Origin: Ensifer sp. WSM1721
GTDB lineage: Bacteria; Pseudomonadota; Alphaproteobacteria; Rhizobiales; Rhizobiaceae
Reading direction: 5' to 3'
Length of the DNA: 64,000 nt
Assembly (NCBI RefSeq): GCF_000513895.2
Contig: NZ_CP165785.1
Coordinates: forward strand, 290,667 to 354,666
The position numbers were made by a program, and so were the translations under genes. The notes under the pieces were generated by a model. It was not told where the DNA came from. It worked only from the letters and a program-made list of their open reading frames with translations, and ran no database searches. This document shows, piece after piece, positions 9,719 through 18,410 of the stretch (its first letter is position 1; each line of letters opens with the position of its first letter).

Positions 9719-10890
9719 GCCACCTCCCTTGGGCTCAATTCTCCTGCGACCAGGTCGCGAATTCTCAGCCGCTCCGTTGCGACGCCGTCTTCAAGCCGGA
9801 ACAGAGACAAGCCGCCGCCACCGGTGCTGACGCGCCGCAGGGTCTCAAAGAAGTCTGCGGGGCGGACCACTTCCGGCGCAAAGGCCCCTCGGCGTTTGAT
9901 CTTTCCATCCAACATCAACAACGCTCCGGCCGCAGCCGGGATGCCAGTCGAATCGTCCATTCCACCATCGCTACCGGCCGCAAACCTCAAGCCGGAACCG
10001 CCCGTATGCACGTCAATGATCATACCGCTCCCGATACGGGGCGCTCCAACGCGTCTCTCCCTGTAATGACGGAACAGGCTGGCCGCCGGGTCGGTGAATT
10101 CTCCGCCGGAGCGCTGCTCGTCAGCGATATGCGCGAGAGCCCAGGCCGTAATCAGTGCTTCCTCCGGATTTAGTCCACCGAAGTTGGAAGCGCGCTTCAC
10201 CGGAAGAAAACGAGGCACCGTCAGCGGCTCGGGATGGGCGAGTCGTACGACCGACTGAATGCCGACCGGCGCCGGAAAGTCGACCTGCCGACGCTCCAAG
10301 CCGTCCCAACCTGTTACCGCATGTATCGTACCGTCCGCATCAACCAGATTGAAGCAATGCCAAAAGTGTCGGATAGCTGCTTCGGTCAGATCGGCCACAT
10401 CGACGGTCCAATAGATGTCCACGTCGTCGACGGGACCGAGATGGTCGATCGCACTTCGGATCAGTATGTTTGTTGTTCCGGGGGAGGAGCCCATTCCGAT
10501 GAGTGCGGAAATACCGGCCTCCTTCGCGCGCGCATCCCGCTCGAGCATGGGCAGCGTGATGTCCGCGTCGTCGCAGATATCAAGATAGTCCGTCTTCGTT
10601 TCGATCGCTGCATCGAGGATGGTGAAGCCGGTCTTGTAGTAAGGGCCGGCCATGTTCACGACGAGGGATGTCGATTCCAACAGCTTGCGCAAGGTCTCGG
10701 GCTGTGCAAGCGGGTTTAATTCCTGGACTGCGAAGCCCATCTCTTCCGTTGCAGCACGTGCCTGTGGCCGCCAGGCACGGTCGATTGCAAGCCAGCCCTC
10801 AGTCGCATCCGCCCTCGCAATGCCGCGCAACATTGCTTGTGCTTGCGATCCGCCTGCACCGATTACAATTGTCTTCCATTGACGGGCCAT
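9715..10890 (-). CDS. Saccharopine-dehydrogenase-like NAD(P)-dependent oxidoreductase
   Basis: From the ATG at 10890 (MARQWKTIVIGAGGSQAQAM) the protein has 391 residues. It has an N-terminal Rossmann motif, then VVNMAGPYYKTG and DICDDAD, which match the saccharopine dehydrogenase / homospermidine-synthase-like fold. Such enzymes oxidise or reduce secondary amines or act on amino-acid-like substrates. The start overlaps the stop of the 64-residue ORF upstream (TAATG). A distant paralogue is encoded at 30542-31678; both keep VVNxAGPxx, a YxDIxDDA block and a GxGxSPGxxN block. Reaction unknown. Confidence 0.82.
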   Translation of the reverse strand: MARQWKTIVIGAGGSQAQAMLRGIARADATEGWLAIDRAWRPQARAATEEMGFAVQELNPLAQPETLRKLLESTSLVVNMAGPYYKTGFTILDAAIETKTDYLDICDDADITLPMLERDARAKEAGISALIGMGSSPGTTNILIRSAIDHLGPVDDVDIYWTVDVADLTEAAIRHFWHCFNLVDADGTIHAVTGWDGLERRQVDFPAPVGIQSVVRLAHPEPLTVPRFLPVKRASNFGGLNPEEALITAWALAHIADEQRSGGEFTDPAASLFRHYRERRVGAPRIGSGMIIDVHTGGSGLRFAAGSDGGMDDSTGIPAAAGALLMLDGKIKRRGAFAPEVVRPADFFETLRRVSTGGGGLSLFRLEDGVATERLRIRDLVAGELSPREVA

Positions 10891-11084
10891 TAGAGCCACT
10901 CCTTGATTCTCACTACTTCGAGACAAGCCGTTCGGGCGGCCCGGTGATCGAATACTCCCGTTGCAGCTGGTTGAGCGTCTACCTCGATGAGGAGGGCCGA
11001 TCGGGGGTCATTCGACCAATCCTCCCCCAGGGGGGCTTGCGCCCATGGCGAGTCGGCAGCCGTTTGGAAAGTCAGATCGGTCAT
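10890..11084 (-). CDS. Small hypothetical protein, 64 residues
   Basis: Begins MTDLTFQTAADSPWAQAPLG behind a GGAGGG ribosome site 6 bases upstream. It fits exactly between the kinase (stop at 11096) and the saccharopine-dehydrogenase-like gene, whose start overlaps its TAA. This packing argues that it is a real gene. No signal peptide or transmembrane segment; acidic N-terminal half. I do not recognise a family. It might be a small subunit of one of the flanking enzymes. Confidence 0.6.
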   Translation of the reverse strand: MTDLTFQTAADSPWAQAPLGEDWSNDPRSALLIEVDAQPAATGVFDHRAARTACLEVVRIKEWL

Positions 11085-11095
11085 TGAACCCTCCA

Positions 11096-12124
11096 TCAGA
11101 ACAGAGCACCGGCCCTTACGAGGCCTGCCTTGGAGGCAAGCTGATCGGCTGGGTTCTCCCGAATAAGCACCTCGGCCAGACGAATGTTCACGTCGGCGTG
11201 TGACCTGTAGCTCCAACCATCCAGAAGGGTCGTCTTGGCGGCCATGAACGGTTCCGCCATGGCTGCCCACGCAACCTCGCGCAACGCGTTCACGAAGCGA
11301 AGCACCTGCACGCGGGCAATCTGGCTCTCATCGAGGTCCGGATCGTAGAGCCGCAGGAATGCCATGGTCTCATCGTCGGACATCTCTGCTTGAGAGGTAA
11401 CGCTGGCCAGATCTATTGCGACCAAGGCTTCGCCGGCGTAGTCGAAATCGACCATTTTCACGCCGTCCGAACAGGCGATGAAGTTCTGCGGGACGAGATC
11501 ATTGTGGCCGAAGCCGACGGGCGCATCGGCTGCAACCAGAGTGGTTTCGAAACGTTGAGCAATTTCCCAAAGAGCGGCAAAGGAGGTTGGATAAGACCCG
11601 CCCAGCTTCGCAGCCCCCGCAATGAAACCGCGAAGGTCATCGAAGATATCGAACTTTCGAGGCGGAAAGTGATGCGCGTGCAGTCGCTTCAGAGCATCCA
11701 CTATCCTGCGGGCCATGGAAGGCTCTCGGATGTGCTGCGGTCGCAGCGTCTCCCCTTCGACGAATTCTGACATGAAGTGCCCTTCGGGCAGACATGTAGC
11801 TATGACCGCTGGTGCCAGACCGATGCTCGCCGCCACGGACTGGGCCTCGATCGCAGCGGTAACCGATGTGCCGGCAAACGACGCATCCGGCTCCCGGATC
11901 TTCAAGGCCCATTTTTTGTCGCCGTGTTCCAGAATGAGGTTGATATTGTTTGCGCCGCCGGGAAGAATCGAGAGGCGAATGCCGTGCTCGCCCGGAAGGA
12001 ACCGCCATTGGTCCAAGAGGTTAAGGGCGGTGTCGCGTACCTGGACAGGCACACCTTCCTCAAACAAGCATCGAGGCTGTTGGTCAACGGTTTCCGAGTG
12101 GGTTGACGTCCTCACCGAGATCAT
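11096..12124 (-). CDS. Aminoglycoside-phosphotransferase-fold kinase (choline/ethanolamine kinase-like)
   Basis: 342 residues. The protein-kinase-like catalytic loop is GHNDLVPQNF and the metal-binding segment is KMVDFDYAG; an ATP-binding N-lobe with GGANNINLIL and the lysine in WALKIRE is also visible. The family phosphorylates small amines, alcohols and amino acids (choline, ethanolamine, hydroxylysine, homoserine). The start overlaps the stop of the aldehyde dehydrogenase gene. Together with the SurE-type phosphatase encoded in the same run it suggests an O-phosphorylated pathway intermediate. Not expected to be a resistance gene in this context. Confidence 0.85.
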   Translation of the reverse strand: MISVRTSTHSETVDQQPRCLFEEGVPVQVRDTALNLLDQWRFLPGEHGIRLSILPGGANNINLILEHGDKKWALKIREPDASFAGTSVTAAIEAQSVAASIGLAPAVIATCLPEGHFMSEFVEGETLRPQHIREPSMARRIVDALKRLHAHHFPPRKFDIFDDLRGFIAGAAKLGGSYPTSFAALWEIAQRFETTLVAADAPVGFGHNDLVPQNFIACSDGVKMVDFDYAGEALVAIDLASVTSQAEMSDDETMAFLRLYDPDLDESQIARVQVLRFVNALREVAWAAMAEPFMAAKTTLLDGWSYRSHADVNIRLAEVLIRENPADQLASKAGLVRAGALF

Positions 12125-13563
12125 CAGATTCGCTCCCGGTGCGTGATGGCGATGTGTTTCAGCTCGGTGTGAGCTTCGATCGCATAGATCGAGAGATCGC
12201 GGCCAATTCCAGACTGCTTGTAGCCTCCGAAGGGCATTTCGGCGGCCGTCGGTCCGTGATCGTTGATCCAGACGCTACCCGCCTTCACACGCCCCGCCGC
12301 GACAATCGCCCGTTCGATATCGGACGTCCAGATCGAAGCGGCCAGCCCGACCTCCAGATCGTTTGCCTTGGCGACGGCGTCGGCCTCATCTTCGAACGTG
12401 GTGACGGCTACGACGGGCCCGAAAATCTCCTTCTGGATGATCTCGGCGCTGTGCTCGACACCATCAACGACAGTCGGCGCGTAAAAATATCCTGGGCCAT
12501 CGATAGGTCCACCAACGACGACGCGACCAGAGGAATTCTTGACGGCTCTGTTGACGAAGCTGGACACGAATTCATGGTGTTTTGCAGAGACGACCGGTCC
12601 CATGTCGATCCCACGCTCGGCATAGCCATTGCCGACCTTGATCCCACTGGCCATCGATGCCAACGCCTCGACGACGTCCTTTTCGCGCTTCTTGGAAACA
12701 TACACCCGGCAGGCTGCTGTGCAGTCCTGCCCGGAATTGCCGAATGCTGCGCTTCTGAGCGTTGTTGCCAAACGGTCGATATCTGCATCGTCAAAGACGA
12801 GAACCGGCGCCTTTCCGCCGAGTTCGAGATGAACGACTTTGATGCTCTCGGCCGCGTCACGCATAACGGCGCGTCCCGTCTCCGTGCCCCCTGTGAGCGA
12901 AACCATCGCGACGTCCGGATGACGCACCAGGTGCGTGCCAGTCGTGCTGCCGAAACCTGTGACGATGTTGACGACGCCTGGCGGGAAGAACTTCTGTGCG
13001 ACTTCGCCCAGGAGGAGGGCGGTTAGCGGCGTCACCTGAGTTGGCTTCAGAACGACGGTGTTGCCAGCCGCCAGGGCCGGACCAATGCGCCAGGCGGTCA
13101 TTCCCATGGGGTAATTCCACGGGGAAATTGCGGCGACAACGCCGATTGGCTCGCGCCGTACCATGCTCGTGATGCCGGGCTTGTACTCGCCCATAGCCGG
13201 AACCATCATTGTTCGGCACGCGCCGGCAAAGAAGCGATATTTGTCTGCAGCGGATGCCATTTCCGCGCGAGCTTTCTCGAGCGGTTTTCCAACGTCGCGC
13301 GCCTCAAGTTCGGCAAACTCATCGACGCGAGCCATGATTTCGTCGGTGAACGCAAGCAAGGCGGCGGCTCGATCCTTCGGAGGAGTAGACGCCCAATTGC
13401 CGAAGGCTTGCTTGGCGGCTGACACGGCCGCGTTCACTCCCTCCGCTCCGACGTCCGGGACGCGAGCGATCACTTCCCCAGTCGCCGGTTCGAAAACATC
13501 AAAGTCGTTTCCCTTTGACCAGAAAGCCTCGCCGATGAGCGGCCGACGTTCCCCGATTTTCAT
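12124..13563 (-). CDS. Aldehyde dehydrogenase, aminoaldehyde (gamma-aminobutyraldehyde) type
   Basis: 479 residues from MKIGERRPLIGEAFW; the ATG at 13563 has an upstream GAGGAGG. Catalytic Glu in LELGGKAP and catalytic Cys in FGNSGQDCTAACR. The GQDCTAACR context is characteristic of the PatD/aminobutyraldehyde group, so an omega-amino aldehyde or similar nitrogen-containing aldehyde is a reasonable guess for the substrate. First gene of the long minus-strand operon; the palindromic operator at 13660-13679 lies about 100 bases upstream. Confidence 0.9.
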   Translation of the reverse strand: MKIGERRPLIGEAFWSKGNDFDVFEPATGEVIARVPDVGAEGVNAAVSAAKQAFGNWASTPPKDRAAALLAFTDEIMARVDEFAELEARDVGKPLEKARAEMASAADKYRFFAGACRTMMVPAMGEYKPGITSMVRREPIGVVAAISPWNYPMGMTAWRIGPALAAGNTVVLKPTQVTPLTALLLGEVAQKFFPPGVVNIVTGFGSTTGTHLVRHPDVAMVSLTGGTETGRAVMRDAAESIKVVHLELGGKAPVLVFDDADIDRLATTLRSAAFGNSGQDCTAACRVYVSKKREKDVVEALASMASGIKVGNGYAERGIDMGPVVSAKHHEFVSSFVNRAVKNSSGRVVVGGPIDGPGYFYAPTVVDGVEHSAEIIQKEIFGPVVAVTTFEDEADAVAKANDLEVGLAASIWTSDIERAIVAAGRVKAGSVWINDHGPTAAEMPFGGYKQSGIGRDLSIYAIEAHTELKHIAITHRERI

Positions 13564-13659
13564 TTGATCCTCCTCGATTGGCGCGCCTCCGGCACTGTTC
13601 GTGGTGGCAGGCCCTTCGTCGCGCTCGCATCCAGACCTCACTTCGGAGGTCGCTACAGT

Positions 13660-13679
13660 ATTAATTAACGCTCATTAAT
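13660..13679. promoter_or_regulatory. Predicted TetR operator upstream of the aldehyde dehydrogenase operon
   Basis: ATTAATTAACGCTCATTAAT matches the palindromic consensus ATGAATGAACGTTCATTAAT that recurs through the island. It lies in the 314-base gap 13564-13877 between the aldehyde dehydrogenase start and the permease stop, which holds no gene. Predicted to control the 12-gene operon descending to 2.46 kb. Confidence 0.7.
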
Positions 13680-13877
13680 TCACCTATCATGAAGCGAGTC
13701 AATATCCTTGGCGGCCTTTTCATAAAATCGATGAACTCCCCGCCCTGAACTTTGATCCCCGTCTCAGCGCATGTTTACGGCCCCGGTGAGCGTGCCCACC
13801 GACGCCGCGCGCACTCGTCAAATGCAGTTCAGGCTCTTAGAAAGCGTGCAGGCGCATCTGCACAGCCACTTGTCCTG

Positions 13878-15353
13878 TTAAAGGGTGGGGACGACTTCAT
13901 GTGACGAAGCGACAGCCGTAGTGTGCCGGTATCCGCCCTTGCCGGCAGGAATGACAAACATCCTCATAACCAGGTAGTACGTCACGCCGGCAACAATCAC
14001 GGTCGGTATGCCTGCTCCCAACGCATGGGCTAACGGATGCATCGCCGCCGTCACCGGATTGTACAGAAAGAGGTACAAGGCAATCGACAGCACCGATATC
14101 GCGACGGCTACCCAATTGACGCCCCCCCAAAACCAATACTGGCTAGCAGGATCGCGCGTGAAAAGATGCGCCGGCGCCAGCGTCTCTTTCCGAAGAATGA
14201 AATAGTCGACAAAGGTGACGCCCGTGATGCCGACGAACATGACGCCATTATAGGAGAGCCAGCTCATCACGATAGAGAGAGTCCATTCCGTTCTAAACGC
14301 CACATAGACGCCCGGTAGCAGCATCAAAGCGATCAAAATATCCCACCGGACGCGCGTCAATGGCTTGATTTGCTGGATCGAAACGCCGGCGAGATAGAGC
14401 ATGATGACCATCGTCGCGACGTTGGCGGCAAGAACGAAGGTCATGATAATCGAACCAAGCACGGGCCCCGCAAGCGTGATCATCCAGATCGTCGGATCGG
14501 GTGTTCCGGCGGACAGGGCCGCGAACGCGGCCACCATGGATATGAATGCAGCGCCAAGCACGCCAACCCCGACAACAGATGGGCCGACTATGTGCGAGCG
14601 ACGCTCCACCAGCCGTGTCAGTCCGCCCATTATCGGCCACCATGTCAGCGAATTGGAGATGCCGAATTCAACAGCGAGGGCAAACCCCTGGCCCGGTGTC
14701 GAAGCGAGGCGCTGATCGGCGGGAACCTGCAGCGTCCAGAGATCGGCGCCGTAATGGTAGAGCAGGATGCCAAGCATCAGCACGGTTACTAGGATATGGC
14801 CTGGCGCGATATAATTGCTGATCCGTTCAAACAGCCAAGGCCCCTTGCTTGCTACGAGCCACACTGCGAACATTGTAAACAGCGCAAGACCGATAACGAT
14901 CGGTTCGGAAGTCGGCACATCAGATCGCTCGACGGTTTGTAGGACGTTTGCCGCTCCTCGTGCGGTAAGCGCAACGACCACGTATGTCCAACCGATGCAA
15001 GTCGCAAGCAGGCCAAACAGCGGCAGCACGATGCCATAAGGGCCAAACGAGGCCTTGGCGGCATCGATCGGCTCGACGCCGTATTTGAAGGATGGCATCC
15101 CAGACGCCAAGACAACGACAGCCATGCCGATCAGCATGCCCGCGAGGTAACCCAGTACCCCTATTCGGACGTCGCCCACATAGGGCAGAAAGCCGCCGAT
15201 GAGGAACGCCCAAGTCGCGGCACTAAAGGCCGTGCAGGTCCAAAGGAACGAGCCGTAGCCTTTGTAGACACGTTCGCTGCTGCGTAGAGGTAGGCGCCCG
15301 GAAAGCGCCTCTTCCATTACTCGAGACTGAGTGAGTTTGATATCGCTGCTCAT
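13878..15353 (-). CDS. NCS1-family permease (nucleobase/hydantoin:cation symporter type)
   Basis: 491 residues, with about 12 hydrophobic segments from residue 33 to 470, so an inner-membrane carrier. The first helix region SFLWTCTAFSAATWAFLIGG and the WWPIMGGLTRLVE segment fit the NCS1 family (cytosine, allantoin, hydantoin carriers). It probably imports the regulon's substrate or a related ring compound with H+ or Na+. It lies 12 bases below a small one-helix protein gene and shares its promoter, which faces the tetR gene across the operator at 15701. Confidence 0.85.
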   Translation of the reverse strand: MSSDIKLTQSRVMEEALSGRLPLRSSERVYKGYGSFLWTCTAFSAATWAFLIGGFLPYVGDVRIGVLGYLAGMLIGMAVVVLASGMPSFKYGVEPIDAAKASFGPYGIVLPLFGLLATCIGWTYVVVALTARGAANVLQTVERSDVPTSEPIVIGLALFTMFAVWLVASKGPWLFERISNYIAPGHILVTVLMLGILLYHYGADLWTLQVPADQRLASTPGQGFALAVEFGISNSLTWWPIMGGLTRLVERRSHIVGPSVVGVGVLGAAFISMVAAFAALSAGTPDPTIWMITLAGPVLGSIIMTFVLAANVATMVIMLYLAGVSIQQIKPLTRVRWDILIALMLLPGVYVAFRTEWTLSIVMSWLSYNGVMFVGITGVTFVDYFILRKETLAPAHLFTRDPASQYWFWGGVNWVAVAISVLSIALYLFLYNPVTAAMHPLAHALGAGIPTVIVAGVTYYLVMRMFVIPAGKGGYRHTTAVASSHEVVPTL

Positions 15354-15365
15354 TGGTCTTCCTCC

Positions 15366-15584
15366 TCAGCCGAGATACATCAAGGTGGCGACCCAGATAA
15401 CCACCCCGAGAACGCCCCAGCTTGCGGCTTCGACAAAGCAGGCGCGGGTGGGGGCACAGCACTCCGAAGCTGTGTGCGGAGACTCTCCCAAGGATTGAAT
15501 ACGCCTGGAGAGCTCCGCATCCAGCGCCGCTTCAAACCGCTCGCGGGTGTCGGGTGGATAAACCCGTTCCAATTCGACTGACAT
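15366..15584 (-). CDS. Small one-helix membrane protein next to the NCS1 permease
   Basis: 72 residues: a charged N-terminal part (ERVYPPDTRERFEAAL) and one C-terminal hydrophobic segment (SWGVLGVVIWVATLMYLG) that would span the inner membrane with the tail almost at its end. It lies 12 bases upstream of the permease. Small membrane partners of secondary carriers are known in other transporter families; for NCS1 I know of none, so a transporter-subunit role is inference. No family recognised. Confidence 0.65.
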   Translation of the reverse strand: MSVELERVYPPDTRERFEAALDAELSRRIQSLGESPHTASECCAPTRACFVEAASWGVLGVVIWVATLMYLG

Positions 15585-15700
15585 TGTTTGTTCCCTTTTC
15601 TGGACGTTCCGGCCTATTGCCGGCTCTCACAATATTGGGCTGCCTTAACAGCGCCGTAGTGCTCGTTCCCCATGCGTCGACTTCTTGAAGCGAGCCTAAG

Positions 15701-15720
15701 ATGAATGAACGATCATTAAT
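15701..15720. promoter_or_regulatory. Predicted TetR operator between permease genes and tetR
   Basis: ATGAATGAACGATCATTAAT, nearly a perfect palindrome, 117 bases upstream of the 72-residue ORF and about 200 upstream of tetR. It lies in the 334-base divergent intergenic region 15585-15918, which otherwise holds only the putative tetR promoter. Confidence 0.75.
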
Positions 15721-15859
15721 ATTCATCCTTTGCCGCTAATATGTCAAGTCATGGTCCGGACGCGACGGGGCGAAATGGGCCTGCTCAGCCAGTTGAAAAA
15801 ACTCGCGTCGTCTCCGCTCTGACGATATTGGACAGCCCGGCGATTTTCTGTTCGCTCCT

Positions 15860-15888
15860 TTGACAGACCGCCGCAGCTGACGCATTAT
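15860..15888 (+). promoter_or_regulatory. Putative sigma-70-type promoter of tetR
   Basis: TTGACA at 15860-15865, a 17-base spacer, and CATTAT at 15883-15888. Transcription would begin about 25 bases before the GTG start at 15919. It does not overlap the operator at 15701. Confidence 0.45.
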
Positions 15889-15918
15889 GTGAATAGGTAT
15901 TCATAAGGACGAAAAATT

Positions 15919-16617
15919 GTGAACGAACTCGCCCGCAGCTATCAGGAAGCCGCTTCTGAGGAGGTCGAACGGACACGGCGTCGAGCCGGCCAAGGCGGCA
16001 AGGTATCAACGAGCCGCTCCGACACCCGCGAGAGGTTGCTCGACGCTGCAATTGAGCTTTTCGGTTCCCGCGGCTTTGATGCCACCTCGATGCGGGACAT
16101 CGCCACCGAGGTCGGAATCAAGGCACCTGCAGTCTACAACCATTACAAGTCCAAGGAGGAACTGCTCGGCGAGGCCGTGACGGAGGCTTTGAGCGCGTTC
16201 AACGAGGCGATCGCAGCAGCCGATGCGGAGGGAAGCTCTCCACTTGAAAGGCTTCAGAGCGCTATAACCGCTCACATTATGTACCAGATCAATCACTCCC
16301 GGATAGCTCAAGCGAACGATCGTCTTCTCGAGTCCGGCATTCTGAACAGGTTGGATCCTGCGGTCAGACATCGGGTGAAAGGCATGATGAGGGAACATCT
16401 CGACCGACTCACCAAGATCATTGAAGCTATACCATCGCCCGCGACCAACTCTCATCCCGAGGCCCGGCTAACGGCGCTCGCAATCATAACGATGTGTGAT
16501 AATGTCCTGAATTGGTATCGGCCCAGCGGGTCCTACACGCCCGAGAAGATCTGCAAGCACTTCTATCGCCTTGTCCATAGCATGCTGCTTGGACCAGAGC
16601 GTGCTTCGGAGAGTTGA
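15919..16617 (+). CDS. TetR-family transcriptional regulator of the catabolic island
   Basis: 232 residues from a GTG start. The TetR N-terminal helix-turn-helix is at residues 34-80 (TRERLLDAAIELFGSRGFDA, then MRDIATEVGIKAPAVYNHYK); the remainder is an all-helical ligand domain. An N-terminal extension of about 33 basic residues precedes the HTH. The only regulator in the first 33 kb, it is divergent from the permease and surrounded by units that all carry the same palindrome, so it is the obvious candidate to bind them and to release them on sensing a pathway compound or acyl-CoA (inference). Confidence 0.9.
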   Translation: MNELARSYQEAASEEVERTRRRAGQGGKVSTSRSDTRERLLDAAIELFGSRGFDATSMRDIATEVGIKAPAVYNHYKSKEELLGEAVTEALSAFNEAIAAADAEGSSPLERLQSAITAHIMYQINHSRIAQANDRLLESGILNRLDPAVRHRVKGMMREHLDRLTKIIEAIPSPATNSHPEARLTALAIITMCDNVLNWYRPSGSYTPEKICKHFYRLVHSMLLGPERASES

Positions 16618-16690
16618 GAAGCGGCCCCTCCTGCCCGTGGCGCTGATCGAAGGGCATTGATTTTCGGCGCCTTTGTTGGGTGCCGAGCGT

Positions 16691-17059
16691 TCACACCTGC
16701 TCCGCTTCGCGTTGGAGCCTGATGCGCCAATCAACTGGAGCAATCGCGATAAATACCAGACTCTCAACGCCATTGTATGCGAGTTCGGTGTCCTTGGGGA
16801 TCCAGACCACGTCGCCTGGATTCAACGTGTGCAGTGTTTCTCCAGTGCGGAGGTGAAACTCGCCCTCGATACAAACAATTACCTCATCGTACCGCACAGT
16901 CCAGGGCACGGAACGCCCGTGAAAACGAGCGAGATAGGCACCCATTGTCGAGCTGTCCTGCGGCCCGACGAGCCGCGCTATTGACGCCTCGCCGGGACCT
17001 TCGCCGTAAGCTGCGAAAGCCGTTAAGCCCTGCCGGAATACCGTCGGTTCGATGTACAT
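16691..17059 (-). CDS. Cupin-domain protein (EutQ-like)
   Basis: With the ATG at 17059 (MYIEPTVFRQG) it has 122 residues. A single beta-barrel cupin: YDEVIVCIEGEFHLRTGE as motif 1 and NPGDVVWIPKDTELAY as motif 2, with the wording of EutQ-type cupins. The canonical metal-histidines are mostly replaced, so it may bind a ligand rather than a metal. It stands alone, convergent with tetR, with a predicted TetR operator 75 bases upstream, so it should belong to the regulon. Possible isomerase, acetate-kinase-like or sensing role; unknown. Confidence 0.75.
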   Translation of the reverse strand: MYIEPTVFRQGLTAFAAYGEGPGEASIARLVGPQDSSTMGAYLARFHGRSVPWTVRYDEVIVCIEGEFHLRTGETLHTLNPGDVVWIPKDTELAYNGVESLVFIAIAPVDWRIRLQREAEQV

Positions 17060-17133
17060 CGCTATGTTCCTGTTCGCGCCGTCGCGATCGTCACGGGCAA
17101 GCGCCATCCGTCTTTCCGATGGGGCATCGCCAA

Positions 17134-17153
17134 ATGAATGACCATTCATTAAT
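17134..17153. promoter_or_regulatory. Predicted TetR operator upstream of the cupin gene
   Basis: ATGAATGACCATTCATTAAT, differing from the consensus palindrome at two central positions. It lies 75 bases upstream of the cupin start at 17059. Confidence 0.7.
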
Positions 17154-17336
17154 ACTCATGGTAGGTCCTGTCAAACCGCGCCACGGGGTCCTCGGACCGT
17201 GAGGTCGACGTCGCAAGTTTTCACGCGGACGGGAGCCTTCGTTGCCAAGAAGCTTGTCGCCGGCAATCTGTTCCGCTTCCAGCAAGCGAATCCATCATAG
17301 ACTCTTGCACATTCTGGCGATTGATGCCGCACGAGA

Positions 17337-18407
17337 TCAGCGCTTCAGACGAAAGTGTCCGACGGTCAATTCTCGCCCATTCATAATACCGGCGGGGCGG
17401 AGGATCATTACCAGAATCATAACGATGCCGAGCCCTACCTCCTGAAAGCCGCGGGGAAGCGCGAGCAAAGTATCGCCGAGGTGGATACCAACTTCGAAGC
17501 GTCGGAGCATCTCGGTTACTGCGGTCAACGCGATCACCCCGACGACGGCACCCGACAGGCTACCCGAGCCCCCCACAATCAGCATGGCAAGGGTCAGGAA
17601 AGTTACGTCGAGATAAAACGCGTCGACGGTTACAATTCCCAGAAATCCGGCCTGCATTGCTCCGCCGACACCCATGATAAGGCCTGAGAGTCCAAAGGCT
17701 ATTGTGCGAACCAGCCACACATTCACGCCGGAGGCCTTCGACGCGGTTTGCTCATCACGCGCAGCGCGTAACATAAGTCCAAAGCGGCTTTGGTGATGGA
17801 GCCACGCAATGAGAACGGCGCCGATAGCCAGAAGGGTGCCGATCGCGGAAGTCATGAAAACAGGGACGTTCGCCAGAGAAGAGGTGCCGCCCGTGACGCC
17901 GGTCCAGTTCCGAAAAAGAGCATATTGACCGGCCAGCAGTGAAAAGGTTGCGATCGACGCGGCCGTTCCCGAAAGTCGCATCAGAATGCTGCCGATTACC
18001 AGAGCACTGCCGCCGGCCAGCGCCGCAGCGGCTGCAATTCCCGCGGGCGATGGCAGCGCCGTCTCCTGTAACACGATTGGCAATCCGGGAAGATACAGAG
18101 GCTTCAACGCCGGCAGCGTACAGCAGCTGATCCAGACGAAGGCGTAGGCCCCGATCGACATGAAGCTGACATGTCCGAAAGAGAGGATTCCGGAATTGCC
18201 AATGAAAATGTAGAGACCGACGACAAGTACGACTCGGATCGTCATCTCTGTCATGGTCTGGGCCAAACTTGAGAAGGGAAGGCTTGACGCCAGCAATCCC
18301 AGAAGCACTAGGCACAAGATGAATGGAGTTTCGAACCGTTTCATAGAGTGGCTGGAGCTCGATAGCGGCACGGCTATGCAAGTAGTAGGGGCGGTTTGCT
18401 CCTTCAC
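17337..18407 (-). CDS. Branched-chain-amino-acid-type ABC transporter permease (LivM-like)
   Basis: 356 residues with 8-10 membrane segments; the cytoplasmic coupling loop is FGLMLRAARDEQTASKASGV. It starts 3 bases after the LivH-like gene. The first ~20 residues are polar and the true start may be the internal Met at MKRFETPF. It is the last gene of a seven-gene unit (binding protein, HyuA, HyuB, two ATPases, two permeases). HAAT-type importers carry amino acids, amides, urea and aromatic acids, so the name Liv reflects family, not substrate. Confidence 0.88.
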   Translation of the reverse strand: MKEQTAPTTCIAVPLSSSSHSMKRFETPFILCLVLLGLLASSLPFSSLAQTMTEMTIRVVLVVGLYIFIGNSGILSFGHVSFMSIGAYAFVWISCCTLPALKPLYLPGLPIVLQETALPSPAGIAAAAALAGGSALVIGSILMRLSGTAASIATFSLLAGQYALFRNWTGVTGGTSSLANVPVFMTSAIGTLLAIGAVLIAWLHHQSRFGLMLRAARDEQTASKASGVNVWLVRTIAFGLSGLIMGVGGAMQAGFLGIVTVDAFYLDVTFLTLAMLIVGGSGSLSGAVVGVIALTAVTEMLRRFEVGIHLGDTLLALPRGFQEVGLGIVMILVMILRPAGIMNGRELTVGHFRLKR

Positions 18408-18410
18408 CGG

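Noticed and set aside
8837..10066. + strand open frame of 409 codons
   Set aside because: Antisense to an SDR and the saccharopine-dehydrogenase-like gene; composition typical of a shadow frame.
11096..12124. APH-fold kinase as an antibiotic-resistance gene
   Set aside because: It is embedded in a catabolic operon by overlap with the aldehyde dehydrogenase gene, and its motifs fit the choline/ethanolamine-kinase-like branch as well or better.
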